Part shown: positions 45,683-56,800 of the stretch, one piece after another
Numbering within the stretch: the first letter of the stretch is position 1
Layout: every line of letters starts with the position of its first letter
Assembly: GCA_017939795.1 (NCBI GenBank)
Contig: JAGBAA010000097.1
Coordinates: forward strand, 1-64,000
Source: Thermoguttaceae bacterium
Lineage (GTDB): Bacteria; Planctomycetota; Planctomycetia; Pirellulales; Thermoguttaceae
Length of the DNA stretch: 64,000 nt
Direction: 5' to 3'
The notes under the pieces: model-generated
Seen by the model: the letters and a program-made list of their open reading frames with translations, nothing else
What the model was told of the DNA's origin: nothing
Database searches by the model: none
Program-made: the position numbers and the translations under genes

Positions 45683-46942
45683 ATGGCCGTTTTTTTGATT
45701 TTCAGCGACGACTGGGGCCGCCATCCTTCCAGCTGCCAGCATCTGATGCGCTGCCTGATGGAAAGCGGAGAGCATCGTGTTTTTTGGGTCAACACGATCG
45801 GAACTCGACCGCCGAGACTGGATCTCCTCACCCTTCGGCGCGGAATAGAAAAGATCCGCTCATGGGCCGGTACATCTCGTGTTGGTGGTCAAAATCGGAC
45901 CGGCCAGGGATCCAGCAGTTTGGGATCCGACAGTTTGGCGGCGGATACGCTGTCGGGAAAACCTTCCGTTTCCGGACTTTCCTCAAAGATCCCGGGGACG
46001 GAGGCCGTGCCGGAAAAGGTCCTTCAGCCGATCATGTTTCCGTGGTTTCGTTCCCGCTTTGATCGTTGGTTGAACCGGACGCTTCTGGTGGATCAGCTGA
46101 ATCGGGCACTGGAAGGGGAGACGAACGTCACGGCCGTCACGACATTGCCGATCACTGCGGATCTTCCCGGAATGCTTCCCTGCGTGAGCCGATGGATCTA
46201 CTATTGTGTCGACGACTGGAGCCGCTGGCCGGGCATGGACGCGAAGCCGCTGGCGAAGATGGAATCCCTGCTCGTGCAGAAAGCGGATAAAATCGTGACC
46301 GCCGGAGAAAATCTTCGGGACCGGCTTCTCCGTATGGGGAGGGATTCGCTCCTTTTGACGCACGGTGTCGATCTTGATTTTTGGAAAAAAGGCACACTGG
46401 ATTCTGGAAACGGAAAGCGAAAATTTACGAAAGAGGGAATTTCCCCGACTTTTGTATTTTGGGGTCTCATCGATGAACGGCTGGATCCCGAAATGCTGGA
46501 GCGGCTGGCTGCCGATGCTCCCGATTCCCAGATCGTGCTTGCCGGGCCGGCAGCATCGCAGGAAATGGTCCACCGGCTTGAGAAAATTTCGTCTCTGAAG
46601 CTCCTTGGCGCATTGCCTCCGGAAGAGCTTCCGCAACTTGCGGCTGAGGCTGACGTCCTTTTGATGCCGTACCGAAAAAATGAAGCGACGGAGCAGATCC
46701 AGCCGCTGAAAATGACGGAGTATCTCGCCAGCGGGAAACCCGCGGTCGTGCGTGACCTTCGAGCGTCGCTTTCCTGGGCCGATGCGCTCGATATTGCCGA
46801 CACTCCGGAACGTTTTTCGCATCTGGCCAGGCTTCGTGCCGAGACGGGACTGCCGGAGGAACAGCGAATGGCGAGACAGAGACTCGAAAAGGAAACGTGG
46901 AAAAGGAAAGCACTCGATTTTGAGGCTTTTATCCTCAAGTAA
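45683..46942 (+). CDS. Glycosyltransferase (GT-B type, family 4-like)
   Basis: A 419-residue cytoplasmic enzyme. The N-terminal MAVFLIFSDDWGRHPSSCQHLM is a GT-B-type start, WIYYCVDDWSRWPGM lies mid-protein, and the C-terminal half has the nucleotide-sugar region LPPEELPQLAAEADVLLMPYRKNEATEQIQPLKMTEYLASGKPAV, with the E-x7-E-like spacing of retaining glycosyltransferases. It probably adds a sugar to an envelope or exported glycan. GGAGG precedes the ATG. It lies 36 bases after uvrA and 38 before the next glycosyltransferase, so the three genes may be one transcript. Confidence 0.85.
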   Translation: MAVFLIFSDDWGRHPSSCQHLMRCLMESGEHRVFWVNTIGTRPPRLDLLTLRRGIEKIRSWAGTSRVGGQNRTGQGSSSLGSDSLAADTLSGKPSVSGLSSKIPGTEAVPEKVLQPIMFPWFRSRFDRWLNRTLLVDQLNRALEGETNVTAVTTLPITADLPGMLPCVSRWIYYCVDDWSRWPGMDAKPLAKMESLLVQKADKIVTAGENLRDRLLRMGRDSLLLTHGVDLDFWKKGTLDSGNGKRKFTKEGISPTFVFWGLIDERLDPEMLERLAADAPDSQIVLAGPAASQEMVHRLEKISSLKLLGALPPEELPQLAAEADVLLMPYRKNEATEQIQPLKMTEYLASGKPAVVRDLRASLSWADALDIADTPERFSHLARLRAETGLPEEQRMARQRLEKETWKRKALDFEAFILK

Positions 46943-46980
46943 AGAGGAAAACAGACGGATTTGAAACAGAACAGGAACTC

Positions 46981-48174
46981 ATGATCAACGAAATCGTTCC
47001 CATTTCTTCAGAAAAACGGTGTCCCAGCGCCAAAGCGGTCGTGCTGGAAACGCGCGTCGTGACCGGTGAGGGCGGCGGTCCAGAGAAGACCATCATCAAT
47101 ACGCCGCGCTACATGGCGAGCTACGGCTATCCGACGTACTGTGCGTATATGCATCCGCCGAAAGATCCTGGTTTTGACGTCATCCTGAAACGTGCAGAAA
47201 ATCTCGGATGCCCCATGCTCAGCATTGATGACTGCGGGCTTTTGGACCGAAGTGTTTCAGCAAAACTGCTTGAGATCTGCCGGGAGAAGCAGATCGGTAT
47301 TTGGCACGGACATGACTACAAAAGCAACTATCTGGGACTGACGCTGCGGAAAAGTCATCCGATGAAGCTGATCACGACCGTACATGGGTGGGTCCGCCAT
47401 ACGTGGAAGACACCGGTCTACTATCTCGTGGATAAATGGTGTCTCAGCCGGTACGATCACGTCATTTGCGTCTCGCATGATCTCTACGAGCAGTGCCTGC
47501 GCCTCGGTGTGAAGAAGGAACGCTGTTCCCTGATCGAAAACGCCATCGACACGATGCAGTACACGCGGACACTGAAAGTGGAGGAAGCCAAAGAAAAACT
47601 GGGATTCCCAAAAGACCGGTTCGTCGTCGGCGCGTGCGGACGTCTTTCGCCAGAGAAAAATTTTGCGGGACTTATCCGCGTCACGGCAGAGCTGCTTGAA
47701 GAAGGGTTTCCCATCTCGCTTTTCATTGCGGGAGACGGACCGATCCGAGAGGCTCTTCAGAAGCAGATCCACAGTACGGGCCATGCCGATCAGATCCGGC
47801 TTTTGGGATTCCGAGACGACATCATGACGTTCTATCAGGGACTGGATCTTTTTGTGCTGAACAGCCTCCGCGAGGGGCTTCCCAACGTCGTTCTGGAAGC
47901 AATGGCGTACGAAGTGCCCGTCCTTTCCACTCGGGTCGCCGGTGTTCCGCGTCTCATCACGAACGGATACGACGGCGTGCTGATCGACATGAAAAACGAA
48001 GTGGAACTGAAGATCCGCCTCAAAACATTGCTTGAGGACCCGGATTATCGCCGGATGATCGGAGAAAACGGGAATTTTACGATCAAACGGCAGTACAGTT
48101 TTGGGGTCCGAATGAAAAAGATCCGGGATATTTACGATCAGCTGCTCGGATGCGATTCTCCGGAAAAAGATTGA
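46981..48174 (+). CDS. Glycosyltransferase family 4 protein
   Basis: A 397-residue GT-B enzyme. TGEGGGPEKTIINTPRYM at about 24-41 is the acceptor-side glycine-rich loop; HGHDYKSNYLGL and VHGWVRHTW follow; the donor domain shows VVGACGRLSPEKNFAGLI (about 218-235) and the retaining-GT motif SLREGLPNVVLEAMA near 297-311. It probably transfers a sugar from a nucleotide donor during polysaccharide or lipid-linked glycan assembly. It is the last gene of the uvrA-led group and ends before an imperfect terminator hairpin. Confidence 0.92.
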   Translation: MINEIVPISSEKRCPSAKAVVLETRVVTGEGGGPEKTIINTPRYMASYGYPTYCAYMHPPKDPGFDVILKRAENLGCPMLSIDDCGLLDRSVSAKLLEICREKQIGIWHGHDYKSNYLGLTLRKSHPMKLITTVHGWVRHTWKTPVYYLVDKWCLSRYDHVICVSHDLYEQCLRLGVKKERCSLIENAIDTMQYTRTLKVEEAKEKLGFPKDRFVVGACGRLSPEKNFAGLIRVTAELLEEGFPISLFIAGDGPIREALQKQIHSTGHADQIRLLGFRDDIMTFYQGLDLFVLNSLREGLPNVVLEAMAYEVPVLSTRVAGVPRLITNGYDGVLIDMKNEVELKIRLKTLLEDPDYRRMIGENGNFTIKRQYSFGVRMKKIRDIYDQLLGCDSPEKD

Positions 48175-48192
48175 CCTTTCGGCATCCAAAAC

Positions 48193-48240
48193 AAAAAAAC
48201 GCGGACTGAACGAGATCATATCGTCAGCCCGCGGTTTTTT
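48193..48240. terminator. Imperfect bidirectional terminator
   Basis: An imperfect stem (about 48200-48209 with 48222-48234, one bulge and one mismatch) is flanked by A7 and T6, between two convergent genes. Confidence 0.6.
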
Positions 48241-48253
48241 TGGCGGCTTGCTG

Positions 48254-51200
48254 CTAGAGAAGGATTGCCTGCAGTTTCTTCTGGTACTCGGCTTTCAGCT
48301 TCTCATCCCCCTGGAATTCCAGAAGACGGATCATGTTTCGGTATGGGATCCGGAGGCACATTTTCTCTTCCGGGTGGTTCTGTACATACTGTTCCAGACA
48401 GTAGATCCCGGTCTTCACGAGGATCACGGCACGTTTGATGTCGTGTGTCTCCGTATACGAAACGCTCATGCCGTTTACGATCCGTCCCAGAAGCTGGAGA
48501 TCCTTCCACTGTTTGGAGCGGATGACTTCCATCAGGTACGGGATCGAGCGCTCATAGCATTTGACGGCTTCCGCGTGCAGATCCGTTTTCTTCCGGTTTT
48601 TCTGCGCCAGCGTCATGCCTGCGGCCTTTTCCAGCTTCTTTGCCTGAAACGCAAAAATGCGTCCCTGATGGTAGTAGAGTTGGGAAAGAAGGAAGGTTTC
48701 TTCCGTGCTGCTCTTTTTTTTATGGGACCGGACCTGCTCCATCATGGAGATCGCGCGCTTCAGATACTTCTGCGCCAGGACGATCTCCTCCCTCTGCAGA
48801 GATACCGTCGCGGTATCATCCAGCAGAAGTGAGGATTCCATGCAGATCTGGTAGTATTCCTGCGCGTGGGCGGCGTTTTTGAGCATTTCCATCCCGGCGT
48901 TGAGGAACGCTTCGGCATACGGCGTCTGTTCCATGTGCTGACCGAGCGATACGGCGATCGTCAGCGACTGGAAGGCGATCCGGTAGCGGAGACGGACGGC
49001 TTCATCTGGAGCATTTTTCTCCAGAGTTTGCGTCATCTCTCCCGCAAGCTGCGAGATCTTTTCGAGCCATTTTCGGCAGTTGGTGGTCTTCGGTTCCCAG
49101 GGACCTACCGCGATGTCGCCGGCGATCCCGAGCCAGGAATCCAGCAGGATCCTCTGGACACGGAGACGTTCTTCCAGCGTCAGCGGATACTTGCGTCCAT
49201 GAACGGATTTCCCGCTTTCAAGCAGATTTTCACCCTGCTCTGCCGCGCGGCGATGGCAGAGGAACGCCTGCTCAGCATTCGAGATCCCGCTGACCATCAA
49301 AATGTCTCCTTCCAGGAGATTGGAGCGGTAAAGCACGAACGGATTGTCGACGAAACGCTTGCGCATCTCCGTCAGAAGCTCCATTGCCTGATCCGTGTGC
49401 TGATTGCGTGCGAGGTATTCCACTTTTTCGAAGAGTTCGTCTTCAAATGTCAGCTGCGGCGGCGCAGTATCTTCCATTTCGCTCTTCTGTCCGGGCTGGG
49501 GATCCAGCTGCGTCAGTTCCGCATTCAGATCAGAAGGAAGATCCAGCGGGGCTGCGGCTTTTTGTTCCGGCGTCAGAGGACGAAAACTGCCGGTGGAGGC
49601 TGGTTCTTCAGGAAGTACGATCTGGTCCGGGAGCTGCGGAAGCTGTGCAGGATCCTGATCGATGGCATCGAGAGTGGGGGGAAGCGGTTTTTCTTCCGGC
49701 ACGGCGGGAACGGAAGGTGCGGAAGCCGGGGGAAGTTCAGGAGCCTGTTCGTCTGCGGATCCCGCTTCCGTTTTCTTGTTCGTTTCGGGAATTTCTGCAG
49801 CTGCCTCCGGTACCGTTTCACCCTCTTCTGTCGAAAGGTCCGTTTCTGTATCTGCCGGAAATGCAGGCGGAAGCGTGTCCGGGAGTACGGTGCTGCCCTC
49901 TTCATCAGCTTTGGGGGCGGCTTCATTCTCCGGCGTGTCGGATCTTGCGCCAAGTTCCGCCTGGACCTGTGCTTCCAGTTCTTCAAGAGACGGACGGATC
50001 CCCGGCGCCTCCAGCTCAGCCCCCTCTTTTTCGGTTTCAGGCAAAGATCCGCCTTTTGCGTTTCCCTCGGGCGTCAATGCCGTTTCCGCATTTTGCTCCG
50101 GAGTGCCGGATTCGGGACGATTTTCGGAAACGTCAGATTTTTTCTGCCGGATCGGAACGTCCGCGAGTTCCTCGCCAATGGTTTCCAGAGACGGCGGATC
50201 CAGCTGGTCGATCGGAACATCGGAAGATGAAGAGGCTTCCCCTGTCTTTGATCCATCGGATGCGGCCGTTTGGGCGTCTGCCGTTTTTGGAGCTGCAGAT
50301 CCTTCTGTTCCTGTTTCCGTTTTTGGGGAGGACTGCCCCTGCGGAGCGTCGGTCTGCGCATTTTCCTGCGGGGAGACCGGGAGTTTGGCGTTTTTCAGTT
50401 CCGGGACGGCCTCCTCCAAAACTTTCCGGTACGCCAGTGCTTTTTCATTTTTCGGATCGAGCTTCAGTGCCTGAAGAATGTCCGTATGCGCGCGTTTCGG
50501 ATCGACATCGACCCACGTTTCGGCCCGCAAAAGGAATGGATCTGGTCCCACCGGCTGAAAAATGATCTGGATCGTGTTCATCGGGATCGATTCCGGTGCA
50601 TTCGCCATGTCTTCTACTTTTCCAAGCGGTTTTGATGGATCGTATCCGAACGCCAGACCGATCTCCGGGAAGATCTCTCCCTTGATGGTCCCTTTTTCAT
50701 CGGTAAGAAAAACGGACTGGATGTGCTCTGTCCCCAGATCTTTTGCGAGCTGACGGGCATGGATCGCTTCCGGAAATTCTGCGATGATGCCGTAAACTTT
50801 CCCGTCAATGATGTGGAATGCCGCGGCTTTGAATCCTTCCAGCTCAAATTCTTCCAGATCGATCCCTTTTCCGACGCCGTCCTTCTGGGAATTCGCGGGT
50901 TTGCCAAACAGTTTGTGAAGTTCCTCCTGAGTCGTTTTTCCGGGAACGATACCGTTGAAGGATGCCGTTTCTACCGGAATGACGTAAACCGTCTGTGCCT
51001 CACCGGCCGTGCTCTGTCCGCCGGTTTCGGATTGGGATGCCGCAGAACTCTCCCCGCTGCTCGCCTGAGAGGCCGGCGGTGCGGGCGTCTCTGATTTTGA
51101 GGGAACGTTTTCGGCTGAAGTTTCTCCCAGTGACGCGGAGGCTGCGTTTTTTCCGTCACTCGCAATGTGGATGGCCGGCAGATCTGCGCCCCGAAGGTCC

Positions 51201-51325
51201 GGCGTACTGACCTGCAGAAAAAAAGAAAGAGCCAGAAGCAGAAACGCAGCCGACCTTCCGCTGTGGAAGGCGAATTCTGTTCCGAATGCTGTTTTTTTCC
51301 TCATTTTTTTCATCTTTTCAACCAT
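48254..51325 (-). CDS. Secreted TPR-like protein with long low-complexity region
   Basis: A 1023-residue protein with an N-terminal signal or anchor (SAAFLLLALSFFLQVSTPDLRG). A first domain at about 118-275 contains ASFNGIVPGKTTQEELHKLFGKP, similar to small lipoprotein domains of the SmpA/BamE-like kind. A tetratricopeptide-type pair follows (about 280-320), then a 300-residue Pro/Glu/Ser/Ala-rich stretch, and a C-terminal third (about 660-1010) of helical repeats likely to be TPRs (AMELLTEMRKRFVDNPFVLY, AVKCYERSIPYLMEVI). A scaffold or lipoprotein-assembly role in the envelope is inference. The start could also be the ATG four codons later. Confidence 0.72.
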   Translation of the reverse strand: MVEKMKKMRKKTAFGTEFAFHSGRSAAFLLLALSFFLQVSTPDLRGADLPAIHIASDGKNAASASLGETSAENVPSKSETPAPPASQASSGESSAASQSETGGQSTAGEAQTVYVIPVETASFNGIVPGKTTQEELHKLFGKPANSQKDGVGKGIDLEEFELEGFKAAAFHIIDGKVYGIIAEFPEAIHARQLAKDLGTEHIQSVFLTDEKGTIKGEIFPEIGLAFGYDPSKPLGKVEDMANAPESIPMNTIQIIFQPVGPDPFLLRAETWVDVDPKRAHTDILQALKLDPKNEKALAYRKVLEEAVPELKNAKLPVSPQENAQTDAPQGQSSPKTETGTEGSAAPKTADAQTAASDGSKTGEASSSSDVPIDQLDPPSLETIGEELADVPIRQKKSDVSENRPESGTPEQNAETALTPEGNAKGGSLPETEKEGAELEAPGIRPSLEELEAQVQAELGARSDTPENEAAPKADEEGSTVLPDTLPPAFPADTETDLSTEEGETVPEAAAEIPETNKKTEAGSADEQAPELPPASAPSVPAVPEEKPLPPTLDAIDQDPAQLPQLPDQIVLPEEPASTGSFRPLTPEQKAAAPLDLPSDLNAELTQLDPQPGQKSEMEDTAPPQLTFEDELFEKVEYLARNQHTDQAMELLTEMRKRFVDNPFVLYRSNLLEGDILMVSGISNAEQAFLCHRRAAEQGENLLESGKSVHGRKYPLTLEERLRVQRILLDSWLGIAGDIAVGPWEPKTTNCRKWLEKISQLAGEMTQTLEKNAPDEAVRLRYRIAFQSLTIAVSLGQHMEQTPYAEAFLNAGMEMLKNAAHAQEYYQICMESSLLLDDTATVSLQREEIVLAQKYLKRAISMMEQVRSHKKKSSTEETFLLSQLYYHQGRIFAFQAKKLEKAAGMTLAQKNRKKTDLHAEAVKCYERSIPYLMEVIRSKQWKDLQLLGRIVNGMSVSYTETHDIKRAVILVKTGIYCLEQYVQNHPEEKMCLRIPYRNMIRLLEFQGDEKLKAEYQKKLQAILL

Positions 51326-51551
51326 TTCTTTCTTGGGATGGAACGATACTTCATCTCTTTTATCGTCAAACCATGGTGGGTTTGATTAGGTAAAATTTTC
51401 TGATTTTGCGGAATTGGAAGGACGTGCGGGTGTGGGGATCCTAAGTGGGGGATCGAGGGGAGCGTATCGAATGGTGCTGACGGCCGACGAGGGATCCGGC
51501 TGGAATTTTAAGATTTTTTCCAGGAAATGCGCAGACTGGCCGTCCGCCTCC

Positions 51552-51580
51552 TTGAATTTTCTTTTTCGGCTGACTATAAT
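51552..51580 (+). promoter_or_regulatory. Sigma-70 promoter of the beta-helix gene
   Basis: TTGAAT (51552-51557), 17-base spacer, TATAAT (51575-51580), 46 bases before the ATG. It is the main element of the 300-base divergent spacer. Confidence 0.8.
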
Positions 51581-51625
51581 GAAAGACTCTTGGGTAAAAT
51601 TTCCCTCAAAAATCAGGATGAAAAA

Positions 51626-53716
51626 ATGAAAAAGAAACAAAACTGGTTCTTTCTCGGTCTCTGTTGGACCGGGTGTTTGTTTGCCTGCCTCACGCCTTCC
51701 GTATTGGGAAAAACGATTTACGTAGATTCCGCAGCGTCAGAAAGTACCGGAACGGCAGATGGTACTGAGGCGCATCCGTTTGCATCGCTGGAAGATGCCC
51801 GGGCTGCCGCGCGTCCGTTTGTCGGAAAAGAACAGGTCGAGATCCTCGTGAAGGCCGGAGTGTACCGTCTTGCCCAGCCGTTGACGCTTTCCCGTGAGGA
51901 CGGCGGAACAAAAGACGCGCCGGTCATCTACCGTTCGATCGAGCCGAGAGCCGCACACCTGGCGGGTTCCGTGGTGCTGGACGGAACGCAGTTTCGCGTG
52001 ACGGAAGATCCTGCCGTCCTTGCGCGGCTTCCGGAATCTGCCCGCGGAAAAATCGTGGAATTTGATCTGAACACCGTCGGGATCGAAAAACTGGATCTTC
52101 CGGGCGTCCATTGCAGAATGCCGCTTCCGGTTCCGGAACTTTTTGTCGAGGGCGAGAGGATGCGCCTTGCCCGCTGGCCCAATGAAGGATGGACGACAGT
52201 CGCGAAGATCGTGGACGGCGGGTCGAAAGCGGGATCCGGAAATGCTTTCGATGCCGCGAAAATGAATGAGAAGATCGAGCCTCCGCGCGGCGGAACATTT
52301 GAGTACTCGGATGATGCGCCGAATCGCTGGAATGCGGAAAACGGCGTCTGGCTCTGGGGCTATTGGTGCTTTGACTGGTTCGACGACATCGTGAAAGTTG
52401 CGTCGATCGATCCGGAAAAGAAATGGATCTCCTTTGCCGGACAGTCCAACTACGGACTGCGTCAGGGAAATCCCTCGCCGCGGCGCTGGCGTGCGATCCA
52501 TCTTCTGGAGGAACTCGACATTCCCGGAGAGTATTTCGTCGATTTTCAGACCCGGAGACTCTATTTCTATCCAAACGGTACTCTCGAAAACGTGAACGTG
52601 ACGCTTGCTTTCCGAAATCAGCCGGTCATCCGGATCCAGGAGGCTCAGCACGTAACGTTTGAAGGATTCGTCATTGAAGAGTCTTTCGTTGACGGCGTCG
52701 TCTGCCGGAATGCCTCATTTCTGACCTTCCGGAATTGCGTCGTCCGCAATATGCGGCAGTGCGGCATCTATTCGGAGGGAGGAGAGGAAAACCATTTTCT
52801 CGGAAACCTTATCCAGTTTACCGGAACCGGTGGGCTGAGCGTGTTTTCCGGAGACCGAAAGACTCTGAAACGCGGAAACTGTCTGATCGAAAATAACGTG
52901 ATCCACGATTTCTCCGTGCATCGCCTCTGCTATGCCAGTGCCGTTACCGTCGGCGGTGTGGGGCACGTTATTCGGCACAATGAACTCTTCAATGCGCCGC
53001 ACATGGCCGTCGCACTGGGGGGAAACGACATGATTTTTGAGTTGAACCGGATCCATCATGTCTGCCTCACCGGCGATGATGCCGCCGCGCTCTATAAAGG
53101 GCGCGATCCCTCAAAGCGCGGAAACGTCATCCGCTGGAACTACTGGCACGACATCGGTTCTCCGCGCGGTCACGGAAATGCGGCGGTCTATTTCGACGAC
53201 GGGGACGGCGGCGAAACCGTTTTCGGAAATATTTTCGTGAACTGCGGAGACCCCGGAAAAGGTTCCTTCGGTACGATCTTCTGCCATGGCGGACACGGAA
53301 ACTTCGCGGAGAACAATATTTTCGTAGACTGTAAACGCCCGCTCGGTTCTGCTCCGTGGAATGATCAGCGATGGAAAGAGTACATCGATGCGCCGCTCTG
53401 GCAGAAACGTCTGCTTGAAGACGTCGACATCACCAGCGAAACCTACCTGACGGCCTACCCGGAACTGAAAGGGTTCATGGAAGGGGCACCGATCGACCAG
53501 CGGCACAATTTCTCGAAAAAGAACGTCTTCATTCGGCCTGCGATGGAGCCGTCCGGAACGTGGGATCTGCATGAAACCGACGTGACGCTCGACCATGATC
53601 CAGGATTTGTGGATGCGGAAAACGGGAACTATGGACTGCGGGACGATTCGGAGATCTTCCGCCTGATCCCGGATTTTGAACCGATCCCGTTTGAAAAGAT
53701 CGGGCCGCAGCGTTAA
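51626..53716 (+). CDS. Secreted right-handed beta-helix protein
   Basis: A 696-residue protein with a signal peptide (residues 1-27, FFLGLCWTGCLFACLTPSVLG). From residue 30 it shows the common start IYVDSAASESTG...DGTEAHPFASLEDARAAARP of pectate-lyase-like beta-helix enzymes, followed by turns of beta-helix (FLTFRNCVVRNMRQCGIYSEGG, HRLCYASAVTVGGVGHVIRHNELF). Such proteins bind or cleave acidic polysaccharides; an activity cannot be assigned. It faces the GH106-like glycosidase gene convergently across a perfect terminator. Confidence 0.88.
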   Translation: MKKKQNWFFLGLCWTGCLFACLTPSVLGKTIYVDSAASESTGTADGTEAHPFASLEDARAAARPFVGKEQVEILVKAGVYRLAQPLTLSREDGGTKDAPVIYRSIEPRAAHLAGSVVLDGTQFRVTEDPAVLARLPESARGKIVEFDLNTVGIEKLDLPGVHCRMPLPVPELFVEGERMRLARWPNEGWTTVAKIVDGGSKAGSGNAFDAAKMNEKIEPPRGGTFEYSDDAPNRWNAENGVWLWGYWCFDWFDDIVKVASIDPEKKWISFAGQSNYGLRQGNPSPRRWRAIHLLEELDIPGEYFVDFQTRRLYFYPNGTLENVNVTLAFRNQPVIRIQEAQHVTFEGFVIEESFVDGVVCRNASFLTFRNCVVRNMRQCGIYSEGGEENHFLGNLIQFTGTGGLSVFSGDRKTLKRGNCLIENNVIHDFSVHRLCYASAVTVGGVGHVIRHNELFNAPHMAVALGGNDMIFELNRIHHVCLTGDDAAALYKGRDPSKRGNVIRWNYWHDIGSPRGHGNAAVYFDDGDGGETVFGNIFVNCGDPGKGSFGTIFCHGGHGNFAENNIFVDCKRPLGSAPWNDQRWKEYIDAPLWQKRLLEDVDITSETYLTAYPELKGFMEGAPIDQRHNFSKKNVFIRPAMEPSGTWDLHETDVTLDHDPGFVDAENGNYGLRDDSEIFRLIPDFEPIPFEKIGPQR

Positions 53717-53740
53717 ATTTCTATCTGTCGGGAGAAATGA

Positions 53741-53773
53741 AAAACGCGCACGAAGATGGATCGTGCGCGTTTT
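53741..53773. terminator. Bidirectional terminator between the beta-helix and glycosidase genes
   Basis: AAAACGCGCACGA (53741-53753) pairs perfectly with TCGTGCGCGTTTT (53761-53773), T-rich on one side and A-rich on the other. Confidence 0.9.
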
Positions 53774-53809
53774 CTTTTTCATTTCAGAGGATCTTTTCGC
53801 CGTTTACCG

Positions 53810-56800
53810 TCAGAAAGCGAAGAGACCGTACTCGATGAAATCGTAGTTCTGTCCCGCAGGCTGGACGGCGGGAGCGCGATGGAAACTTCCAGGCCACGCA
53901 CTTCCGCGGAGCGGTCCGACATGGTGGGGACCAAAGAGGTTTTTCGGCGTGCCGTAGATCCGGAACGTCACGGTCGCGATTCCTTTGGCGGGCCGCAGGG
54001 AGCTGACCCACCGGCTTAGCTCGAAGGCATTTTGGAGTGCCTGCGTCAGATCGACTGACTCGCCATGGCAGGCGATCGTGCCGACCTGTTTTCCCTGGAC
54101 CAGAACCGCCGCGACGGCTCCGTTCCACGTCTCGCGGAGTCCCGGAAGGACGGCGTGGATCGGCCGGTCTTTCGCGAAATCTGACTCCGAAACGGTAAAC
54201 GAGTAATCCACTGCGCCGGAGTAGAACGGCCACCCCTGCGCGGCCCAGCCGAATTGCTGCTCCATCTGTCCCGCACTATTGACGGCGTACACCGCACGGC
54301 GGTCGTGACTTTGGAAGACCAGCTCACTCGAAGCCTGAACACTCGGCGCGGCAATCGGAACGAGTTTCCCGGACGCGTCTTTCATCAGGAATTCGATCTC
54401 AGCCAGCCCGACGAACCCATTGTCGATCTCAGGTTTCGTGCTTTTCGGGAAATCGTTCGGAAGCGGGTACGTGAGTCCGTTCCAGTTGGAGTTTACGCAC
54501 AGTTCCAAAGCCTGCTCTGCCGCAAGCTGGACCGGTTTCTCAAAGAGGATGGTCTGGGCCGTTCCGTCGCCAAGGCGGAATTCAAGCTCGCCAACTCCGC
54601 TGAGCGTGGCGGTACGGATCCCGCGTTTCGCCAGATTCTGCTCGCAGTAGTTCCAGACGCGGATCCCGTCGATCTTCTGAGCCGTCGGGAATTTAAAGGT
54701 AAGTTTCGGCGCGTAGTCGTCTTTCTCCGCTCCGAATCCCACGCCGGAGGAGAGCCACGAAACGCCTTCCCGACCATTGGAGGCATTCGGATGGATCTCT
54801 TCCTGCATCGCCTTCTTCTGGAATGCCAGTCCCTTGGGCGCGACGATCCGGAAGCCGCATTCTGCCGGTTCCAGCGTGAAGTTTCCGAGGATCCATGCAT
54901 TCGCAAGCTCACAGAAGACCGTCATTTTCGGGGCGATGAGTTTGATCTCATTTACGCCTTCGCGCGCAGCCGCCGAAATATCGTAAACGCCGAACGAACG
55001 GTCAAACTTCCACGCGCAGGGGATCCGGTCCACGGGCGTTCCGTTGCACTCGACCCGGAAATCTTTCGGATCTTCGATCACGAGACGCAGACCGTCGATC
55101 TTTGCGTCCGATTTGGTGAACTGGTACGTGACCTCGAAACCGGAATTTTCCGCGAACTGGTGCTTCAGGAGCGTGTCGCGGAGCTGGACCCCATTGTCCC
55201 ACGGCGATTTTGCGAAACCGTGTTTCTGCCAGAGTTTGGCGTTCGCGCGGTAAAAGTACTCGTTTTGGATCGTTTCATCGCCGGCTTTCAGCGTCAGGTA
55301 GTCCAGCGCAAGCACGTTTTCTTCCAGAGGCTTCACGGAGATCGAGTCGGCAAACTGCCATGGATCAAGAAGCTGGGGGGCCGGTTTTGTGTTCTGTGTT
55401 CCGGTTTCCGGAGTTTTGATCTTGTGCGAGATCACGAGAGCCAGCGAGCCGCACGGCGAGAGCTCGAATTCGTCGCCTTCTGCCGCTTTTCTTTCTCCCG
55501 TCGTCGGATCAAAGATCTCGATCCCGGCGTTTTCCCAACCGTTTTGGCGGCTGAGTTTCACCGAGGCGGAGTTCTGCATGTCGATGCAGCAAATGAAGAC
55601 GATGCGGGAATCTTTCGTCTGGCGCGTCAGGTGGAAAACGTTTTCCGCATTCGTTTTGGCCAGAACACTTACGGAAGCCGCATTTCGAGTCTCTGCCGCG
55701 AGTTCTTCGACCGTCAGCGTCACGATTTCTTGCGTCACGGCGTCAAATTTTGCCTTGAGGTCTTCCGAAAGTGCGTTTTTCGCCGCGCCGCCGACACTCT
55801 GAAGGTCCGCGCCAAGCGAAACGATCCGTCCGCCCTGCGCCGCGAAGTCCGCGAGAAGCGCGAGTGTTTCGGGGTAAAGCGTTTCCAGATTCGCCGGCAG
55901 AACGACGGTGGAGTACGAGGCGGCTCCGACGGTGAATTTGCCGTTTTTCACCGAGCCGACGCGCCAGATGATGTCTTCCGACCCGAGATCGTAGTCTGCC
56001 TGCTCCGCTTCCAGACGATTGAGCAGATCCGCGAATTCATTACCGATCCTGCCGAATTTGCCGGATTCGTTTCCCGCGTCTTTTTGGTAGAACCATGAGG
56101 TGGACGTCGGTTCGAGGAGCAGGAAACGTTCGTCGGTCAAATCACCGCGCGTCAGGAGATACGAAAGGCGCGTCCAGTAATTTGCCAGCCGTCCGTACTG
56201 CTCAAACCACGCGGAATGGTACGAGAAGGTCTGCGGATGGTCGTGTTTTCGGGCACCGCGGATCGTGATGTACGAGAGATGTTCATCCGTCATGTTCACG
56301 CCGAGCGCGTACGACCAGTCGCCGAGCCGTTTCAGATCTTCAAAGCGAATATCGAAACCGCCCGCACCGTAGTTTTCCGAGAGCGTTTTGCTTCGGCCTG
56401 CCTGATGCGCTGCGGAGATCAGTTCACGGACAGAGCGCACATTTCCGAACTGCGAGTTCGTTCCGCGTCCGAACTGGTTCATCAGAAGGTCGATCGTCGG
56501 ACGCTGACGCCAGAATGCCGTCGCCATGCTGTCCGGCGTCCGGTGCGCTCGGGGCCATTCGTGTTCCCAGTCGTGTCCGCAGTACTGGAGACCATTTTTC
56601 TCGCAGTACGCCGCAAGCCGTTTGTGCCAGCGGTCGATGAGGAGTTCCTGGGCCGTACGGTAGTAGTCGAAGCGGACTTTCTTCCAGTTTCCGACCGGAG
56701 CTGCAAGGGAACCAAGATGCGGAAGAAGTGAGTACCCGCGTCGTTTTTCGAATTCCTGCGGGAAATCGTCGACCCAAGTGAACTGACCCGCCGGCGCGAT

